Source: Delphinapterus leucas (Eukaryota; Chordata; Mammalia; Artiodactyla; Monodontidae). From it: a stretch of DNA of 64,000 bases. The notes under the pieces were generated by a model. That model made no database searches. It was not told the origin of the DNA and worked only from the letters and a program-made list of their open reading frames with translations. Location: positions 21,745,489-21,809,488 of the forward strand of contig NW_022098072.1 of the NCBI RefSeq assembly GCF_002288925.2, written 5' to 3'. Positions 22,001 through 34,345 of this stretch are shown here, piece by piece. The translations under genes were made by a program, and so were the position numbers. Position 1 is the stretch's first letter. Every line of letters begins with the position of its first letter.

Positions 22001-23540
22001 AGTGTGACTTTTTATTGGGGTGTCCTCGGCCTCCTGCGCCTTCCTTCTTTCTCTGGTTGTTAGGCAGCACTCTTACTGGTTGCTCATTTTCCCCCAGGAA
22101 CACCACACTCTACAAATCATCTTCACCTTGTGGGTCAAATTCCTTGGCTGCTCGTCCCGATCTAGTGCTCATTACAGCACTTGTAACCTCCGGGCTCTGG
22201 CAGGTAAGTGCTGCGGCCTGACCTCTGCAGTTTAGGTCCCCTCCCTCCCCGCCGTTATCAACAAGCTCAGCTCTGCAGCAACCTCTCCTGTGTACACTAA
22301 GTCCTGGCCAGCAGAGGAGACCTCCACAGAACTTCCTAACGTTGCCGGTGCCCCCCTCAGCAGTGCGTTCCTGACGCCCTTGCTGAAGGGTATGTCTTCG
22401 GGCCTCACATCATAAATCCGGGCCAGCGTTCCCACTTCCCTCAGCCTCTGTACTGCTTCCTCTAACAGCTGCCAGAGCAATTCAAGCATTTCCACTTTGC
22501 TCAGCACGGACCACCACTCCCCTGGCCTTCTAAGAGCCACCCCAGCAGTAACTTTGTCTCATCCTCTAGGGTTCTTGCCAGGGTATTAAATCCTATATTC
22601 CAAGCAAGTGTCCCCAAGTCAATGTACCAAGTCTACATTCTGGCCTCTTGACCAAGTCCCTCAATAGAGGTGAAACCCTTGTAGATGTGATGATTTAGGC
22701 ATCAAAATCCAAACCTAGGGCATTCTCCTGGCTCCTGCCATGCATGCATGCTAATTATTACAGCTCCTTTGGTGTACAGTCCCATTCCTCCCTTACCTGC
22801 CTAGCACATCCCCAGCCAGGTTATGCTGGGATTTGACCCTAGTTGTAGGCCTGGTGACCAGGCCAGAAACTGTAGGGGCAGCCCATGAAGGGTTCCTTGT
22901 TGCCTTGCAGCATCTTCTAGCATGGGGAAGTGCTAGCTCTTACCACGGAGAGTAAGTTCTGCAAGGCCTGTGAATTCAGGGGGTCTTGCAGAGCCAATAT
23001 CTTCAGGGGCATCCATCCATATGTCCCTATCCCACGGTCCAGAGTCCCAGATTTTCTCAATGGGGATTCTGACCTTAGCATAACAAACCTGCCCTGACTG
23101 AGCATTTAGGCATTTCTGGAGCTCTGGGACTCACCTCAGCTCTCCAGTCCTCAGAAGGCTGCTCAGCTGTGTCTACTCTTCACAGCAGAAGAGAAGCGCC
23201 TCTTTTTAGCTCCTCCCCAAGAGGCCCTCTGGTGCTCACACTAGCCTTTAACTGCTTGTTCATGGCCTTCCATTTCTCATTATCCCTCTACAGACCATCA
23301 ACACAACAGCATTAACCAGCTAACCTCACTGTCCACGTAGGCACTGTCCCATCCATACCTTACAAGTTCCTCCATCATCGCATCTGCCAGGGCACTCACC
23401 TCTACAGGAACGTTTCCCAGGTCACCACCAATGAAATCTTTAGCAATTGTGCACTGCCAAGGAATGTGGGGACAGTGTTCTCTTTGCCCCCCATGACGTG
23501 CATGAATTCATCTTAATACCTATTTTCTTGGGTTGCTCCT
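22000..23540 (-). pseudogene. gag: ERV-L gag remnant
   Basis: The 102-codon minus frame 22232-22540 includes ELLWQLLEEAVQRLREVGTL and a later RNALLRGAPATL stretch, which resemble the ERV-L/MaLR gag helix-rich segment (an LREVG motif is typical). A second open piece lies at 22917-23105. The rest is broken by stops and frame changes. It is an old structural polyprotein fossil in the same orientation as the protease relic next to it. Confidence 0.6.
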
Positions 23541-23544
23541 GACT

Positions 23545-23743
23545 AGTGTTGCTGGATAAAATGCAGAATATCCAGTTAAATTTGAATTTCAGATTAACAA
23601 CGATGTTTTGTTTTTTGTTTTCAGCATAAGTTTCTATGCAATATTTGGGACATACTTAGGCTAAAAAAAAAATCATTGTTAATCTAAAATTCAAATATAG
23701 CTAGGTAGCCTGTATTTTTTATTTGCTAATCTGGCAACCTACT
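23545..23743. mobile_element. Palindromic non-autonomous DNA transposon, MER53-like
   Basis: About 200 bp in which the two halves are inverted copies: TTAAATTTGAATTTCAGATT on the left matches the complement of AATCTAAAATTCAAATATAG on the right. The ends read GTTGCTGGATAAA and TTTGCTAATCTGGCAAC. A second copy is at 47707-47912. The family name is from memory. Confidence 0.6.
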
Positions 23744-24350
23744 CCTGATACCACTTGTGTTGGTTCAGGTTCTCCAAGAAGCAGCAGAGATGTATTGGGG
23801 ACATGTCTGTAAAAGATAAAGGAGAGGAGCCCAGAGAAGTCTCTGGCACCTGTGAAGGAGAGGGCACATGGGAGGAGGACAGGGTAGGAAGAGTCTCAGA
23901 CTGTACAGTCTGAGGAAGGTTTGACCAGGCTGCTGGGGAGTCCTCAAGCCAAGGTCACCCCTCAGAAGACTCCTGCATCACTCTCCACTGCCCCTGCCCC
24001 TCAGTATCGTCTGGGAGCAGCCTGCAGGAAAGTGGCCTCAGGACAAAGGCAGTGGTGGACCCAGAGGGGCAGCAGCTGAGGTATCAATCTATTATGCTCC
24101 CTGTAGCAGGAGATCTAAATGGCGCATTTCCTCGGGGGTCACAGCATCAGATTGGTTCCTCTGTCAGTTCAAGTTCTTTAGGAAGCAGATTCGAGTTAGG
24201 AATGTGAGAGGTCTATTGGAGGACAAGTCTGTGAAAGGTAAAAGGAGACAAAGCAAGACGGGGCAGTGAAAGTCTTAGGGTTGCCATGCTGACCCCAACC
24301 TGATGTGGAGCTCCAAAGAAAGAATGCCCATTGCCTCACTGAGTGGAAAT
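23744..24350 (-). repeat. Candidate 5' LTR of the ERV-L element, internally duplicated
   Basis: Two related stretches occur in tandem: GTTCAGGTTCTCCAAGAAGC at 23763 and GTTCAAGTTCTTTAGGAAGC at 24165. Each is followed by ATTGGGGACATGTCTGTAAA or a close variant. The position at the gag end of a minus-strand ERV-L fits a 5' LTR. Confidence 0.4.
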
Positions 24351-24494
24351 GACTAGTCCTTAGCACCCTTGCCATGCCCTGTCTTTGGCTGGGGGCTGTC
24401 CACCAGTATCATGGCCTCAGCTCCAACACTGCACTGATGCAGCTTGGGTGTCAGCCAGCTGCACTCCTCACAAATGAATGTCACCCTCTTTCTT

Positions 24495-24801
24495 TTTTCT
24501 TTTTGGCTGTGTTGGGTATTCATTGCTGCACGGGCTTTCTCTAGTTGCGGCGAGCAGGGGCTACTCTTTGTCGTGGTGCGCGGGCTTCTCATTGCAGTGG
24601 CTTCACTTGTTGCGGAGCACGGGCTCTAGGTGCACAGGCTCAGTAGTTGTGGCTCACGGGCTCTGGAGTGCAGGCTCAGTAGTTGTGGCGCACAGGCTTA
24701 GTTGCTCCGCGGCATGTGGGATCTTCCCGGACCAGGGCTCAAACCCGTGTCCCCTGCATTGGCAGGCGGATTCTTAACCACTGCGCCACCAGGGAAGTCC
24801 A
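24495..24801 (-). mobile_element. CHR-type tRNA-derived SINE
   Basis: A full-length minus copy with the GGCAGGCGGATTCTTAACCA core. Flanking repeats ACCCTCTTTCTT (24483-24494) and ATCCTCTTTCTT (24805-24816) are near-identical target duplications. Confidence 0.88.
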
Positions 24802-24884
24802 GGCATCCTCTTTCTTGAAGGTAGGTCTGAAAGGTGCACCTCCATGGCTACCAGTCACCACTAGACAGAGTTCTGCACCATTTA

Positions 24885-25000
24885 TCAAGTACCCTTGACT
24901 GTGCTGCTGCAGTGACTACAACAATGAGTAACACCTAGTAACATCCCTGCCCTCAGGACATTATGGTTTAGTTGAGCAAGGAAGAAAATCATAAGAAATA
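24885..25000 (-). repeat. Likely L2 fragment
   Basis: The run CATCCCTGCCCTCAGGACAT followed by TTTAGTTGAGCAAGGAAG resembles an L2 3' end. Diverged; orientation uncertain. Confidence 0.45.
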
Positions 25001-25124
25001 ATTCTAAAGCAACGTGGAGTGGTAGCAGTGCTGGTGTACTATAATTTCAGGGTATGTTGTTGGTCTAGGCTCAGCTGTTAGGTTGCTGATGACTTTCAAA
25101 TGATATGGTCACCATTCTGATTGA

Positions 25125-25385
25125 GACAGTGTAGCACAGAGGTTAAGGTGCAGGATTTAGAGACAGAGAACTTGGGTTCAAGCCCCTGATCCAGCGCTCA
25201 GTGAACAGGGACTTTGAGCAACGTTCAACCTCTATGGGCCTCATTTTCTGTTTCTGTTAAATGGGTAGGATATAACTTTTAGAACCTCACTTAATTTAAC
25301 CTCATGTAATACCATAGGATTACATGAGACATTCTGTAATGTTTAGAAGAATTCCTGGCCCATAGCAAACACTTCCTTATGCTAG
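25125..25385 (+). repeat. MIR SINE
   Basis: A clear MIR: AGCACAGAGGTTAAG head, GGGTTCAAGCCC box, GGGCCTCATTTTC core, and a long 3' part. Confidence 0.75.
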
Positions 25386-27439
25386 AATTCTTACTAAAAA
25401 CTCATCTGAGATTCCCCAGCTGGGAAAAACTTGCTGAAAGGTTGAGAAGTCTACAAAGATTAAGCGATCCTCTAAATCTCAGCACGTAGTTCCGCTCTGG
25501 TTTGGAGTAAAAGATTAGAAGAAGCACAGTGGGAGGTGGTGAGAGGCCAAGGAGAGCTACCATTCACAAGAAAAGTTCTGACCACAGCACTAACAAGCGA
25601 GGTGGCTGAGAGGCAGTTTTCAAAGAGGAGGGGGTCCTGTCTCAGACACATAGCCCTGGGGTGTCACTAAACTTCTGCCGATTGCCAGTGCCCTTGTAGC
25701 AATGCACCCCACTCCTGGGGCATAAACCCAAGAAAAGCAGGGGCTAGAAAGGTCCTTTCAGCCATGCAAGAGGCTCCTTTCTGGACTATAAAATATTTGC
25801 TAAAAGAAGGGTACAGAGTGGTTAAGACTGGTATTTGGAGGAAATGTCATGGGCTCAGAAGGGCAGGCTGCACTGGGTGGGAGGGCAACCTGCCTCTGTG
25901 GGGAGGACATAATTGGGCAGCCTTATCCATCTGCATATAGCAAAGTGGAGCATTTTTATTCGTTATAATTCCAGAGTGGCAAATTCTCTCTGGCAAAGGT
26001 ATCAGAGAAAGACATCACATGGTGGGGAAGAACACATGTTGAGGGCTTGGAGTGTGTGAGCAATGAGGCCTGGTGGGTAAGAAGGCGGGGGAGCACAGTG
26101 GCAAGAGAAGTCTACACTGTAGGAGGTAGTACAGAAGGAGAGAAGAGTGTGAGGTTGAGAGTGAGAGGAAAGTCTTAAAAGGATTTTCAAGAACTGGGTT
26201 TGAGGAGGGACTTGACAAGGTTTTAAGTGTGCGTATGCGTATATTTTTTGCATAAACATATTTTACATAAATATATCTAGTGTACTGGTTTTTTCAATGT
26301 GACACCAGACTGAGACTGGTCTCAGAAGTGGCTCAGTTGTATCTGGGTTACCCGCATGTGTGCCCGAAGGCTGAGCTGACTGTGTCAGTGCAGCCAAGGA
26401 GTAGGGAGTTCACCCTGGAATCAGATAACCTAGGACTGTGGGCGAACGCCTAAGGTCAGGAGCCTGAGGGCTCTTACTGTTCGCACAGTGCCAGTGGGGC
26501 AGCAGTGTCCCCTCCCTCCTGGCCCACAGTGCTGCGAAGCGCAGCTGAGGCTGCTTCTCTGGTCAGACAGGCAGCACCTTCCAGAACCACAGAGGATAGT
26601 CACATTCTGGTGGCTGGACTGGGTAGTCCAGAGCAAAGTGACCTTGAGATTTTCCCTCAACTGAATGCATGTCAATAGGATGGAATAAGATGTTGTCTAG
26701 TCTCTAGGATGCAGTCTGCCCCTTGGGCCCTTTCCATCAAGAGTTGCACTGCTGAGACATTAGGAAGAGGTGATTGAGAGGGATGAGACCCTAACCTCAG
26801 CCCAGCAAACAAGGATTCCAACTCCTGGGGATGGTGCATACATATGAAGAAAAAAAGGGCTTCTCTTTATTGGGGTGGGGATTTCGGGGCAAAGAGCAGG
26901 AAGGAAGGAGCCCTGCAGAAGGTGGAGCCCTGGCACCCACATCTGGCTGATGAGGGCCCCTGTACATGGGAGGGAGCCCAGTTAGACACGCTGGGGCCCT
27001 GAATGAATCCTCAGCCTTAGGAGTGAGCCACAAATCTCAACACTTCCGGAGATGAGCACTCCCAGGCGCTTTCTGAGCCAAAGACTTCTGGCTGTTGACC
27101 CTTACCATCCCCCAACCACACAACCAAACTTCTACAAGGCTCTTCCTGTCTTAAGAGGTCCCCACCCTCCTCCATCTGAGGCCCCCAAAGGCTATGAGAA
27201 GATGGCTGCCTAACTAAAATGAATGCATTCACTTATTCCTTGGCTTAAGCACATCTCCAGCTAATTCATTCAACAATTTTTTTTTTTTTTTTTTTTTGCT
27301 GCCTGGGCTATGTGCTAGACTGGATGGAAGCTTAGAGAGACTATAGAATTAGGGACCAGGTCTCCCCAAGTGTGTCTGCCAGTTGTCAAAAGGAAAAGGT
27401 GGCTTGCCATATGGCAAAGTAGGACCATTATAGGATTAG
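25386..27439. other. Unassigned intergenic sequence
   Basis: No exon or clear repeat. It ends with a 22-T run (27277-27298). Confidence 0.4.
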
Positions 27440-27560
27440 ACCTGCCCACCTGCTCTGTCTAGGCTCTTTGCTAGTAATTGAAAATACACTGGCAAGTAAA
27501 ACAGTGCCTTTCCTCAAGGGATTTACATTCTGTAGAGAAGACAGACAAGAAAGGGGCACT
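27440..27560 (-). repeat. Likely L2 fragment
   Basis: GCCTTTCCTCAAGGGATTTACATTCTG followed by AGACAGACAAG is the familiar L2 3' pattern. Confidence 0.5.
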
Positions 27561-27759
27561 TTGGATCTGTAATGTAAGCGTGGTGATAGGTGGTAAGTAC
27601 AGGACATCAGGAGAGAGCACACAGGAGGGCACCCAGGCCAGCAGGATTTCGCTGGGTAGGTAGAGACAAGATTTAAAATAAGGATTCACGTGGACACATT
27701 ATCCATTGATCCTCCATTGGTGCGCAGGAATCCCTTCATCAAGGTGCTATTGATTTTTT

Positions 27760-27997
27760 AAATTAATTAATTAATTTACTTTTTTTGGCTGTGTCAGGTC
27801 TTAGTTGCGGCATGCAGGATCTTTTTGTTGCAGTGTGCGTGCTCTTCATTGCGACGTGTGGGCTTCTCTCTAGTTGTGGCGTGAGGGCTTAGTTGCCCCA
27901 GGGCATGTGGGATCTTAGTTCCCTGACCAGGGATCAAACCCATGTCCCCTGCACTGGAAGGTGGATTCTTTACCACTAGACCACCAGGGAAGGCCTT
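27760..27997 (-). mobile_element. tRNA-derived SINE, older CHR-like type
   Basis: A minus copy shorter than the others. The tail contains repeated ATTA units (27762-27777). Target duplications of GTGCTATTGATTTTT lie at about 27744-27759 and 27998-28012. Confidence 0.88.
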
Positions 27998-28012
27998 GTG
28001 CTATTGATTTTT

Positions 28013-28771
28013 GATCGGTGTATACAAGTCATTTAACAACGCCTGAGTATTCATACAGCAGGGCTGTGTTGTCAGACTGAAGGGGACCCGGGCTGGTTGG
28101 GCAGCGTGACGTGGAGCAAGTACCATTGCTGCAGGTAAGAGGTGAGAAGCAGAGCTCAGTCAAGTTCTCTCGAAAAGGAGAACTCCTATACACTGGGTCA
28201 TAGGAGAAGCTGGCCCCAGAGCACTTGACAGGTAGCTCAGGCAGCAACAGCTCTGCTCAAACAGCCGGGCCACACTGGAGGTCATGATGGGAATCAGACA
28301 ATCACTGTGCTATGTCGTGATAAGGTTTGCTTTGCAAAGATTGTTGACTGTTTTTTCATTGTTTTCATCTTTCAACACCGGCACATATATCACCAAAGGT
28401 TTTGGTATTAGAATGTTATGATCACACACACAGAAAAAAAAAAAGTTGAAAATTGCTGCATTATAGTCTAAACCTCAGAGAAGCAAAGGGGTCACATTTT
28501 CTGCTTCCAACCTCGGTAACAACAAACAATCCAGTCTGAGCCCATCGCACGCCACTGTCTTGCTCTGAGAGGGTAAAGCTCACCAATGAAAGGGTTTAAT
28601 CAAACTTTGCCTTTTGCGTAAATGACAAAGTGATTTCTCTACACATTTTTTGAAAAATTGTTTTCATTATGAGAGTTTGACTTTACTCCCACTTCCGGAA
28701 GAAAGGGCAAAGGAGATATTAACAGAGTCTTTGGCGCTGCAGGTGACAAATTATCCACAAAAACTTTCAAG
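28013..28771. other. Unassigned sequence
   Basis: No repeat or exon recognised. A short A-run is at 28434-28445. Confidence 0.4.
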
Positions 28772-28780
28772 GCGGTGCAA

Positions 28781-29036
28781 CTCCTCGTTGCAGTGCGCAG
28801 GCTGCGCATTGTGGTGGTTTCTCCTGCTACGGGGCGTGGGCTCTAGGCATGCGGGCCTCAGTAGTTGTGGCACGCAGGCTCAGTAGTTGTGGCTCGCAGG
28901 CTCTAGAGCATAGGCTCAGTAGTTGTGGCGCACAGGCTTAGCCGCTCCGTGACATGTGGGATCCTCCCGGGCCGGGGCTCAAACCCATGTTCCCTGCATT
29001 GGCAGGCAGATTCCTAACCACAGCGCCACCGGGGAA
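28781..29036 (-). mobile_element. SINE copy without an A-tail
   Basis: A minus-strand CHR-type SINE with diverged sequence. GCGGTGCAA (28772-28780) and GCAGTGCAA (29037-29045) flank it like a target duplication, but the tail end lacks both the A-run and the last part of the element. Confidence 0.75.
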
Positions 29037-29045
29037 GCAGTGCAA

Positions 29046-30325
29046 ACACAACCCAGGACCACAGCCTCCTCACAGATTAGCTGCCTGAGGACGGAGAGGC
29101 AGCTCCTTGCCAGGGGGGTTCTTCTGTTCCTACACTTCTGGTCCTCTGGGGTGGTATTTAGCAGTGACCTCACAGGCTGGAGTACTTTGAAGATTCCACT
29201 CTTTGGGGATCCAGACACTGAATTTGAAAAAGGGCCACTCACTCTGCACCAGGCCCGGCAAATGCCCCCAAAGCGAGCTTCCCCTCAGGTCACACAGATG
29301 GTGTAGTCTGAAATGAGGAGCTGCCAGAGTGACTCTGGGGCGCTGGGAAGCTGTGAGTGGAATGGCCTCTGAGAGCTGGAGAGGCAGTTTAGAGCCATAA
29401 AGGGCCTTAGGAAATTGCTGTTCCCTCTCCAGATGCTCTTAAAGGACTCCTTAAATATCTCCACCATCAAGTCCAGGTTTATCTTAATTCACTCTCCTCA
29501 AGTCAACCCTGCCCAGCGACAGACGGCAACTCAGAGGCTGGGCCCTGCTGTGCTCGGGGTTGTCCCTGCAGAGCACAGGCAGACAAGTTCAAGTGCAAGT
29601 TTGATTGACAGGGCTTTGCGTAATCATTCACTCCTTTGCTCCCCCTCTTCCCTCACAGCCAGGCCATTTAGGGATGACAGCCATGACAAAGGAAATGAGA
29701 GGAGTCTTTTTATACTGGTTTTCAAGAGCCAGTGACAGGGAAGAAAGGGGAGGACTAAAATGTTTGAAGATTTTTAAAAAAGGGGAAATTCTCTTTTGAT
29801 CCCCCTCCCCCCACTGGCCTCACCCCCCCACCCCCGCACACACACACATGGGAAAAATGATGGGGAAACAAGAATAGACTTTGGAGGTCCTGGAGAGAGG
29901 GGCTGTGGTAGGTTAGAATTTCCAAAGATGTCCCCCATAACAATGTCCCCCATCCCACATGCTGTCCTTATGATGTGACTGTGACAGTTTTCCCAAAGAG
30001 AGGTGGGGTCTATGTCCCCTCCCTTTGAGTGTGGACAGACTAGAGACTGTCCGGATCTCTAGGTCCTGTCTGATCGCTGGGCCCTGCAGAGTTCTGCCAC
30101 CACACCTAGCCCATATTCTTTGCAGATGTCTCTGGTGATAGCTCTATTCCAAGAACAGGCCTTCTATTTAAATTTTTTAGGCAGTTAGAAGGAAGGTTAA
30201 AGGTTCTTCCTGAGTCTTTTGGGTCTTGATCGTTTTCTGCTCAAGGTAAACTCTGTGGCATTTGGGGGTGGCCAATTTTGCCCCCCTATAGTCTTCAAGC
30301 TTAATTCTCTAAATTTTTCATTTGA
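29046..30325. other. Unassigned sequence with simple repeats
   Basis: C-rich and CA-rich stretches occur at 29800-29848. The part at 29920-30130 looks like an old MLT/MER-type repeat, but I cannot name it. Confidence 0.4.
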
Positions 30326-30339
30326 AAATCATATTGTGG

Positions 30340-30674
30340 GGACTTCCCTGGCGGTCCAGTTGTTAAGAATCCACCTTTTAATGCAGGGGACACGGGTTTG
30401 ATTCCTGGTTGGGGAACTAAGATCCCACATGCTGCAGGGCAACTAAGTTTGCGTGCTGCAACTACTGAGCCTGTGTGCTCTAGAGCCTGTGCACCACAAC
30501 TACAGAGCCCGTGTGCTGTAACTACTGAGCCCGCACGCTCTGGAGCCTGTGCATCACAACTAGAGAGAAGCCTGCGTGCCGCAACGAAGAGCCCACCTGG
30601 CACAATGAAAGATCCCCACGTGCTGCAACTAAGACCCGATGCAGCCAAATAAATATTAAAAAAAGATAACTATT
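30340..30674 (+). mobile_element. CHR-type tRNA-derived SINE
   Basis: Complete + copy with an A-rich tail. Perfect 14-bp target duplications AAATCATATTGTGG lie at 30326-30339 and 30675-30688. Confidence 0.93.
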
Positions 30675-30688
30675 AAATCATATTGTGG

Positions 30689-31654
30689 CTGTCTCTAGTC
30701 AGAGGAATTGTGGGTGAATCTGTTTTGAGATGAACTTGGTGAGCTTCTCTAGTTCTGATTGGGACAAAGCCGAGGGGAATGTTTTATTTGGTTCAAGTCA
30801 TTAACAAGAGAAAACAAAGCAAAACAACCAGAGTCGAAGGTAACACAAAAGTTGGTGTTTGATTCTGACCTTGGACCGCTCCCTGGGCGGTCAAAACTTT
30901 ATACAATAACTTTCCAACTCTGGCTTCACTTGGGAAAAAAATTTTCATTATGTTGCTTTAAAGCGTTGGATCAAATGAGGTAAGACTCCTTTAGGGATTA
31001 TAGGTAAAATGTCACTGCTTTCCCTGATTCTTGTAATGAAAGTCTGCAGCCTCATTCCTCAGAGCCAAAGATGATGAGTTTTAATGTTTTTCCACGAATG
31101 ATGCAGTGTGTGAACCAATAAATATGGAGAAGGATGACACTAACACACATTCACTGTGCCCACACGGGTACTGATGGACAGAGCTCCCTTGCACAGAGCA
31201 CACCACATTTTCTAGATTCAGGGAAGTATTTCCAAGATGGGTGATACAGCACCTGACCTCCCAGCCCTGGGGGTGGGGAAACACAAGGTATAAAATTATA
31301 GCTGGCAGGTGTGGTGGAAAAGACAAGAGGGGGAGAGAAAAAGGAGAGGGGCAGGGTCTTGTGGAGAGTGGCCTGGAGCTGATATTCCCAGGACTGACTG
31401 CCTGTCACCCAGAGCACTTAGCTCTAGACATGATAGTGGGCACATTCCTGGGTGGGAATAGGAACTATATGTGCAGTGAAATTCTGCCGTACATGCAAGT
31501 GGGGTATGAAAACTTCAGTTGTCCAAATGCAACCAAGCAGGACCCTATGGGGCCTTTCTGGGACAGACCCCTCCCCCATATTCCCTGCTTTAGCTCCTCT
31601 CTGAAGTGCACAGATTATAGTATCTAATGCACATTTCCTGAGTTGTTTTACAGA
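30689..31654. other. Unassigned sequence
   Basis: Two overlapping minus frames and one plus frame of about 80-130 codons at 31081-31627 lack family features and look like chance frames. Confidence 0.4.
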
Positions 31655-32021
31655 TGCCGAAACCCCGGATCAAATGGAAGACGTTAACTACTTGATGAAC
31701 ATAAGCGCATAGCCCCCAGACCTACTGGAGCCTGAGGATTGATAATGTTAACCCCTGTGACCCCACCCTCTTACCTCACCATCAACCAATCGGAGAATTG
31801 TGCACGAGCTAATCACACACCCTGGGACTCCCCTCCCTCACCTGGCCTTTAAAATTGCCTCCCTGAAATCCATCAGGAGTTCGGTATTTTGAGCACTTGC
31901 TGCCCTGGATCCTTGCTTGGTGCCTTGCAATGAATGCCGCACTTTCCTTCACCACAAGCTGGTGTCAGTAGATTGGCTTTACTGCGCATGGGCGAGCGGA
32001 CCCAAGTTTGGTTCAGTAACA
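31655..32021 (+). repeat. Solo ERV1-type LTR
   Basis: From TGCCGAAACCCC to GTTCAGTAACA, 367 bp. It has a CCAATCGG box (about 31785), a TTTAAAA TATA-like box (about 31850), and GCAATGAATG where a poly(A) signal should be. The flanks CAGA and CAAA could be a diverged 4-bp target duplication. Confidence 0.6.
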
Positions 32022-32639
32022 CAAAAGCAGGGTGAATAGAAAACCTTTTTCTATCTGTATTGTCACATAAAGCACAGAAATAAAGAGAGCGAAACACACA
32101 CAACTGACTATATAGGAACTTGAAGTCCCAAATGGCTGAAGGCATCTCTTCCCAAGACCCTCATGCCCCCCACCCCAGGCCCTTTCTAACCTTCCCGTCC
32201 TCCAGAAAAAGGGCTTGATTCCACCTTTGAGAACAGCGCTGCACAGGGGACGGGAAGCAGTCACAGTAGAGCCAAATTCCTGTCGTATCCAAGCTGGCGT
32301 TACGTTCAGGAGCATTCCCGGGGGGTTTACTGTATGCACAGTTCTGCTTGTCCTGTTGTCCCCTCCTCTCCTCTCCCAGGAAGCCCTGGAGGCCTTGGAG
32401 CCTTTCTGGTGGTGGCACCACAGTTGCTTTTCTGGTTGGTTGTGTAGGGAAGCTGAATTTGCCACCTTGCTTCCCCTCCACCCTTAGCCCTCGATGTATA
32501 AATGAGGAAACTGAGACCTGGAGACACTGGGTGACTCACATCACATGATCAGGACCCCTTATGTATTGCCCTGTGCTCTTCTGCCTGCTGTTATATACCA
32601 CCAGACTATAAACATGAGGGTGGGAGTACTCCTTACCTT
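32022..32639. other. Unassigned spacer between two LTRs
   Basis: The 150-codon minus frame over this stretch does not resemble a known protein. No retroviral gene is seen between the LTRs. Confidence 0.4.
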
Positions 32640-33270
32640 TGTGTTGTCGAACCCAAGTTCTTGTACCTGATGCACAGTGAGACCAAACAGACTGAAATGT
32701 CAGAGTTTGGAGCGGAGAAAAATTTATTGCAAGGACTGAGCAAGGAGAACAGCAGGCTTGTGCTCAAAAAGCCCGAACTCCCCCACGGTTTTTGGGGAAG
32801 GGTTTTTATAGGCAAAATTGGGGTGGGGAAGGGCTGCAAGGGTGTGTGACCTTCCTCTGATTGGTTGGTGGTGAGGTAACAGGTTCCAGGAATCTCAGTC
32901 ATCAGCCTTCTGGTTCCAACCAGTCTGGGGTCCACGGGCTCGGGCTCAGCCTGAATTTTTCACCTGGATGGGGGCCTTAGTTCCTGTAGAAGAACTCAAA
33001 GACACACTGTTATGTATATTCCTTGAGGAGGAACCAGGACCCTGCCCAAAGTCTGCACTATTGTTTGCTCTTCCCTTGTCTCTGCATCCCCTCCCTTCTG
33101 TAATTAGTAACTGTTTGAACCTGCCCTTTGGAACTCAGGGAGGGTCTAGGAGGCTGAAGCCTTTTACCTACAAACAAGAAACGGGGGACACGGAAAGGCT
33201 TTGGTACCCGGGAGAGCCCCACGATTTCAATCCCCCTTTTCTTAGATACTCCTCAGTCTTGTGGGAAACA
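32640..33270 (-). repeat. Solo ERV1-type LTR, opposite orientation
   Basis: On the minus strand it begins TGTTTCCCACAAGACTG and ends GGGTTCGACAACACA. It keeps a CCAATCAG box, a TATA box and a poly(A) signal in the right order. It is a different family from the LTR at 31655-32021. The outer end at 33270 is approximate. Confidence 0.72.
32801..32810 (-). promoter_or_regulatory. TATA box of the minus LTR
   Basis: Minus strand reads TATAAAAACC. An AATAAA follows about 75 bases downstream at 32723-32728, which is normal spacing for a class I LTR. Confidence 0.6.
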
Positions 33271-34216
33271 GGTATAAGAATCATAAACTCAGCAGAGGAA
33301 CTTGGTTTTAGGGGGACTTGGCTTCATTTCTTTGCATCGACCTCAGTACCTAACACATGCCTGCTACATAATAGGCCCTCAAGGAACATGTCTGAACCAG
33401 TGAAGGACCAGTGGTTGTTCTAGATGTGCAGCTGGAGAGGCAGGTGGATGTGGGCTGAGGGCCCAAACTCCCGCCGGTTCCCAGCATGTGTGTGTGGCTG
33501 GCAGGCATGGGAGCAGTGGCTGATCCACAGGTTTTCTCTGGCTGGTCTTCTAGCCACTGAAAAGATCTCACCTCTCAGGAGAGTCTGATTTAGCAACTCA
33601 CCCTTCACTTTTTAGGAAACTTTTCACCAAAGAAGATGGCTTCAACCTCTGAGATTAGTTGGATTTGCTATTCATTTATGGTTTAGAGTTTATTCTTCAA
33701 TTTCAGCACTCCTTTCAAGATCTTCTTTTCCAAAAATAGCCTGTCAGTTCAGTAGTTTGATTTCTGCTGTCCTGTTGCTTTAATGCATGTCTCTGTAACC
33801 TAAAAAAAAAAACAAAAAACACCTGTCTTAGCTACTGATCTCAGCTGTGCTCTCTCTGTGGGAGCTAGATTTTATTTTTGTTAGAGGTGTTTTTCCTCCC
33901 CTCCCTGTTTAGCAGTTTGTTTGCTGCCATTAAGAATAGTTTTGTGATTTTTGGTTTTTAAAATATTTTATTTACCCGAGAGCAGTCAGTGCTGGGAGGA
34001 GGAGCTGGTGAAGAATCCCTGATACCGGCCCGGTTGCACCATGCCAGATTCATGCAAATCCCCTGGCTGAGGACAGATATGGTGGCACCCCCCATCGCAC
34101 TGCTAACAGGGCACTTTCACACCTGAGCTGGTCCTGTGCGACATCCACCTGGCCAGGCCACTGTCCACCTTGGCAAAACGAGAGAGTATCTGCTCTCCTG
34201 ACACTGCTAGCTGATT
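33271..34216. other. Unassigned sequence
   Basis: No repeat or exon recognised. A-run near 33802. Confidence 0.4.
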
Positions 34217-34345
34217 GGGCATATGAGAACCACCTGGGAGCTCTGATAAAATACCACAGCCCTGGCTCCACCCCAGGACTCTAAATTAATTGGTCAGGGG
34301 CTGGGCCTGGGTACCAGCATTTCTGAGTTTCCCAGGGGATCCTTA
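34217..34345 (+). repeat. MER5-type hAT fragment
   Basis: GAGAACCACCTGGGAGCTC, then CCCTGGCTCCACCCCAGGAC, then CAGCATTTCTGAGTTTCCCA follow the MER5A consensus order. Confidence 0.6.

Noticed and set aside
32013..32465. 150-codon minus frame as a gene
   Set aside because: It starts in one LTR and runs across spacer; composition is non-specific.
32968..33423. 151-codon plus frame as a gene
   Set aside because: It runs antisense through the minus-strand LTR.
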